Positions 6,868 to 10,032 of a stretch of DNA of 10,032 nt are shown here, piece by piece. Every line of letters begins with the position of its first letter. Position 1 is the stretch's first letter. A program made the position numbers and the translations under genes. Where the stretch lies: the NCBI GenBank assembly GCA_003696875.1, contig RFHL01000750.1:1-10032 (forward strand), read 5' to 3'. This DNA is from Bacteroidota bacterium. Its GTDB lineage: Bacteria; Bacteroidota; Bacteroidia; J057. The notes beneath the pieces were generated by a model. That model was not told the DNA's origin. It searched no databases and was given only the letters and a program-made list of their open reading frames with translations.

Positions 6868-8350
6868 CCTCAACGGCCACGCCAACTATGAGCTCAACAA
6901 CAAAAACCGCCTGGAGGCCTCGGCTTACTATAGTCGGGACCGCTTCACCCTCAATGCCGATACGACCTTCGGCTACAGCAACCGCACCAGCACCCTGAGC
7001 TGGAAGCACCTGTTCAACCCCCGCCTGTACGGTGTCTTTGCGGCCATCAACAGCCATTACGACTATGAAGTAAGCAGCAGCAGTCGCCCCAGCGAAGCCT
7101 ATCGCTTGCGCTATGGCATCGACCACCTCGAAGGCAAGGCCGACTTTACCTGGCTGGCCAACCCGGCTCACACCGTCCGCTTCGGGGCGGGCAACATCTG
7201 GTACCGCCTGCAACCCGGCCAGCTGACCGGCATCGGCGACTCCTCCCTGCGCCGGTCGGTGACCCTCTCCCAGGAGCGCGCCACCGAATCGGCGGCCTAT
7301 CTTTCTGACGACTGGACCATCAATGAGCGGATAACCCTCTCGGCGGGCCTCCGCTTCTCCCTTTATACTGCTTATGGGCCACGGCCGATCTACTCCTACG
7401 GGGCGGATGCGCCCCGGGAGCTGTCAACCCTGGTGGATACCACCTTTGTCCCATCCGGACAGGTCCTGCAACGATATGCCGGGCCAGAGTTTCGGCTCGC
7501 GATGCGTTTTCTCGTGGATGAATCGAGCTCCATTAAGCTCAGCTTCAACCGAATGCGGCAGTATCTGCACCGCATCTCCAATACCGTCTCCATTGCACCT
7601 ACGGAGGTATGGAAGCTCAGCGATTCCTATATCCGGCCGCAGGTTGGGGATCAGCTTGCCATAGGCTACTTCCGGAATTTCCGGCAAAACAGCATAGAGA
7701 CTTCGGTGGAGCTGTACTACAAGTCGCTAACAGACATTCTGGATTATAAAGCCGGTGCCAATCTTCTGCTCAATCCCTACCTGGAAACAGAGGTAATCAA
7801 CGGCTTGGGTCGCGCCTACGGCGCGGAGTTTCTGATCAGCAAGAATACCGGCCGTCTCAACGGCTGGATGAGCTATACCTACAGCCGTACGCTGGTTCAG
7901 GTCAATGGACCCTACCCCGAGGAAAAAGTCAATGGAGGTGCCTGGTTTCCCGCCAATTTCGACAAACCCCACGACCTCACCCTCGTGGGGAATTATCGCT
8001 TCTCCCGGCGCTTTAGCATCTCCAGCAATTTCACCTACAGCACCGGCCGGCCGATCACCCTGCCCGTGGCACAATACCGCTATGGCAATAGCGTAAGGGT
8101 CTACTATTCAGACCGCAATGCCTACCGGGTTCCGGACTATGTTCGCTGGGATTTCTCGGTCAATGTAGAAGGCAATCACAAGATCAAGAAGCTTGCCCAT
8201 TCGTCGGTCTCCTTTTCCATATACAATGTGCTGGGCCGAAGAAATGTATTCAGCATTTACTTCGTCACCCAGAACGGGCAGGTCAGGGGCTATCAGCTCT
8301 CGATTTTTGGCCGTCCGTTTGCCACCATTACGTACAACTTCCGGATGTGA
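6782..8350 (+). CDS. TonB-dependent receptor, C-terminal barrel part (2 of 2; frameshifted gene)
   Basis: This is the beta-barrel half of the receptor begun at 5584. Coding sense in this frame actually resumes at 6713 (GGA ATC AGT), directly after the G-run; GTG 6782 is only the first possible start in this frame and has no credible ribosome site. With one G removed the whole gene encodes 921 residues, a normal length. The segment is rich in alternating aromatic strands typical of outer-membrane barrels. It carries the pattern of the receptor subfamily seen beside DUF4249 genes, for example GRSTYSDWILRRL, FNRMRQYLHRISNT, EVWKLSDSYIRPQVGDQ and LNGWMSYTYSRTLVQV. It ends with a strand-like ATITYNFRM. 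Conservation appears intact to the end, which argues that the break is recent or artefactual. The substrate cannot be inferred. The stop TGA (8348-8350) is 10 bases before the DUF4249 gene. Confidence 0.9.
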   Translation: MGGRSTYSDWILRRLPDPALRNSRAGFFDLNGHANYELNNKNRLEASAYYSRDRFTLNADTTFGYSNRTSTLSWKHLFNPRLYGVFAAINSHYDYEVSSSSRPSEAYRLRYGIDHLEGKADFTWLANPAHTVRFGAGNIWYRLQPGQLTGIGDSSLRRSVTLSQERATESAAYLSDDWTINERITLSAGLRFSLYTAYGPRPIYSYGADAPRELSTLVDTTFVPSGQVLQRYAGPEFRLAMRFLVDESSSIKLSFNRMRQYLHRISNTVSIAPTEVWKLSDSYIRPQVGDQLAIGYFRNFRQNSIETSVELYYKSLTDILDYKAGANLLLNPYLETEVINGLGRAYGAEFLISKNTGRLNGWMSYTYSRTLVQVNGPYPEEKVNGGAWFPANFDKPHDLTLVGNYRFSRRFSISSNFTYSTGRPITLPVAQYRYGNSVRVYYSDRNAYRVPDYVRWDFSVNVEGNHKIKKLAHSSVSFSIYNVLGRRNVFSIYFVTQNGQVRGYQLSIFGRPFATITYNFRM

Positions 8351-8360
8351 TCCCTGCCCC

Positions 8361-9557
8361 ATGCGCGCATCTCATCTTATCTTCCTTCCGGTGATCGGCC
8401 TATTGATGACCCTGGCCTGCCGGGATCCATATCGACCTGAAATAGAAGGGTTTGAATCCCTCATGGTCATCGAAGGCCGTGTCACCGACGACACGGCCGG
8501 CAGCCAGGTGCGGCTCAGCCGCAGCTATGGCTTTGAACAGAGCTCTGCACAGGCGGTGCAAGGAGCCACCGTCCGCTTTGACGCGGAGAGCGGCGAATCA
8601 TATCTCCTCACCGAGGTGGCCCCGGGACTGTATCAGACCGATCCCGATAGCTGGATGCCCGCACCCGGCGCAGCCTACCGGCTGCGCGTCGATACCCGTG
8701 AGGGCGAGGCCTTTGCCTCGTCCTATGAGCGCCTGAAAGTTGCCCCTTCCATCTCTGCCCTTGATAAGGCATTTACCGAACGTAACGGGCAGGCCCTCGG
8801 CCAGATTGACCAGGGGATGCAAATAAAGCTCAGTACCAGCGACCCCACGGGCGAAACCCGATTCTATCAGTGGGCATACGATGAAACTTACGAGTTCTTT
8901 GTCCCCTACCCCATTTTTGAACGCTGGGAATGGGAGCCCACTCCCCGCGGGGTGCCCATCCCCTGGGAGGAGGAAACCTACCATTGCTACCGCTCTCTGG
9001 TATCCGAAGAGATTCTGATCGGCACGACGCGCCAGCTGGAAGAAGACGTCATCCGCGACTTTCCCTTGCTATTTGTCGATGCCCAGAGCGGGAAGGTTTA
9101 TTGGGACTACAGCTTGAGGGTCAAGCAATATGCCTTGAGCGAAGAGGAGTTTGCCTATCTGGAAGCCATGAAGGCCAATACCGAAACCACAGGCTCACTA
9201 TTTGACCCAATTCCCACGGAGATCAGGGGAAACATCATGGACCTAAACGACCCAGAGCGCCCGGTCATAGGCTATTTTGGCGCTTCTACGGTCAGTGAGC
9301 AACGTATCTTCCTCCACCCCAACGAATGGCCGACCACTGTCCGGCGCCAGCGTCCCCTGAGCCGCTGTGAGCCCGACACCATTGAGCTTGACCTCTTCGA
9401 ATTACAAATCACCGGCATGCCCAATGAAAGCTACATCTGGTATGACACCCTATATGTCGAAGGCATCTTCCCAGCGGGCTTTTTGCTGGTGCGGCCTCAT
9501 TGCGGAGACTGCAAGGTCACCGGCTTCCCCGAGCGTCCCCCCTATTGGCCCAACTAA
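8361..9557 (+). CDS. DUF4249-family outer-membrane lipoprotein
   Basis: The product is 398 residues with a lipoprotein signal peptide: hydrophobic residues 6-19, lipobox MTLAC and lipidated C20. DUF4249 features are clear: C-x-x-PY-x-P right after the lipid cysteine, LMVIEGRVTDD (34-44), QVRLSRSY (49-56), a middle segment with CYRSLVSEEILIG (209-221), then SLRVKQYALSEEEFAYL (251-267), GSLFDPIPTEIRGNI (278-292) and GYFGASTVSEQRIFL (304-318). The end has the paired-cysteine motif CGDC (381-384) and RPPYW (392-396). Family members have no established function but commonly follow TonB-dependent receptor genes of the type found just upstream, so a receptor-partner role is the likely inference. The gene lies 10 bases from the receptor stop and 9 from the next start. 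The ATG is embedded in ATGCGCGCAT, a palindrome also found at the next gene's start. Confidence 0.93.
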   Translation: MRASHLIFLPVIGLLMTLACRDPYRPEIEGFESLMVIEGRVTDDTAGSQVRLSRSYGFEQSSAQAVQGATVRFDAESGESYLLTEVAPGLYQTDPDSWMPAPGAAYRLRVDTREGEAFASSYERLKVAPSISALDKAFTERNGQALGQIDQGMQIKLSTSDPTGETRFYQWAYDETYEFFVPYPIFERWEWEPTPRGVPIPWEEETYHCYRSLVSEEILIGTTRQLEEDVIRDFPLLFVDAQSGKVYWDYSLRVKQYALSEEEFAYLEAMKANTETTGSLFDPIPTEIRGNIMDLNDPERPVIGYFGASTVSEQRIFLHPNEWPTTVRRQRPLSRCEPDTIELDLFELQITGMPNESYIWYDTLYVEGIFPAGFLLVRPHCGDCKVTGFPERPPYWPN

Positions 9558-9566
9558 GTCCTCTTC

Positions 9567-10032
9567 ATGCGCGCATTCTCCTTCATCTTGTTATTCGGCC
9601 TGATCGGTAGCGCCCTACCGGGCCAAAGCCTTTCCGAAGACAGCCTGCGGGCCCGCTATGCCCGGGACGTGGAACAAAGGTATCAGGAAGTCTGCTACCT
9701 GCACCTGCCGCGCCGCCAGTACCTGAGCGGTGAGCATGGCTGGTTCGGGGTACTGGTCACCAGCGGCCTCACCCGGGAAGCCTCTCCCCTGAGTCGGGTC
9801 GCCTATGTAGAGGTCATCAATCGCGAGGGCAACCCCGTCTGGCAGGGAAAAATTGGCCTTAAGGATGGGTTGGGCGAAGGACGCTTCGAGCTGCCAGACG
9901 GCCTGGCCTCTGACCACTATCTGCTGCGGGCCTATACCCGCTGGATGCGCAACGGTGATCCCGGCCTTTTTTTCTCTACCTGGATCCAGGTCGTCAATCC
10001 CCAGCTGCCACCCCGCCGCCATGCGGCGCCGC
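9567..10032 (+). CDS. MG2-like (macroglobulin-type) exported protein, 3' end outside the window
   Basis: This is an open frame from ATG 9567 to the window edge, 155 residues visible and no stop reached. Residues 1-19 form a signal peptide (MRAFSFILLFGLIGSALPG). The rest matches the MG2-type domain found in large Bacteroidota exported proteins. The matching elements are YLHLPRRQYLSGEHGWFGVLV (44-64), PLSRVAYVEVINREGNPVWQG (74-94), GRFELPDGL (105-113), YLLRAYTRWMRN (118-129) and a final FFSTWIQVVNP (135-145). In such proteins this domain is usually N-terminal to a much longer chain, often ahead of a receptor-like part, but here the remainder cannot be seen. The start is 9 bases after the DUF4249 stop, so it belongs to the same probable transcript. 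A seven-T run at 9967-9973 is in frame. Confidence 0.85.
   Translation, partial: MRAFSFILLFGLIGSALPGQSLSEDSLRARYARDVEQRYQEVCYLHLPRRQYLSGEHGWFGVLVTSGLTREASPLSRVAYVEVINREGNPVWQGKIGLKDGLGEGRFELPDGLASDHYLLRAYTRWMRNGDPGLFFSTWIQVVNPQLPPRRHAAP

Overview
The window looks like chromosomal DNA from a GC-rich member of the Bacteroidota. The evidence is a Bacteroidota-style leucyl-tRNA synthetase, a secreted amidase ending in a type IX secretion (T9SS) sorting domain, and a TonB-dependent receptor followed by a DUF4249 lipoprotein and an MG2-like protein. Gene starts also lack Shine-Dalgarno sequences, and two candidate promoters resemble the Bacteroidota -33/-7 type. A Saprospiria- or Lewinella-like lineage is a guess from GC content and gene style only.

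Layout: leuS occupies 101-2878 on the minus strand, with a possible terminator hairpin at 40-73. A divergent intergenic region of about 350 bases follows (2879-3232), holding candidate promoters for both sides and several short inverted repeats. On the plus strand comes a secreted peptidoglycan-recognition-type amidase (3233-4693), then a tight block of four exported-protein genes. These are an unrecognised secreted protein (4743-5573), a TonB-dependent receptor with an N-terminal STN domain (5584-8350), a DUF4249 lipoprotein (8361-9557) and an MG2-like protein cut by the window edge (9567 onward). Gaps inside the block are only 9-10 bases, so it is probably one transcript.

The most notable feature is that the receptor gene is split by a single-base frameshift at a run of eight G (6707-6714), exactly at the plug/barrel boundary. 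Removing one G restores a continuous 921-residue receptor that fits its family across the junction. The tract may be a sequencing error, a recent mutation, or a phase-variation switch; the sequence alone cannot decide, and an artefact or recent slip is the simplest reading.

Taken together, the block probably encodes an outer-membrane assembly: a TonB-energised channel with a periplasmic signalling-type domain, a lipoprotein partner and two further exported proteins. The families are known to co-occur in Bacteroidota, but I know of no established substrate or role.
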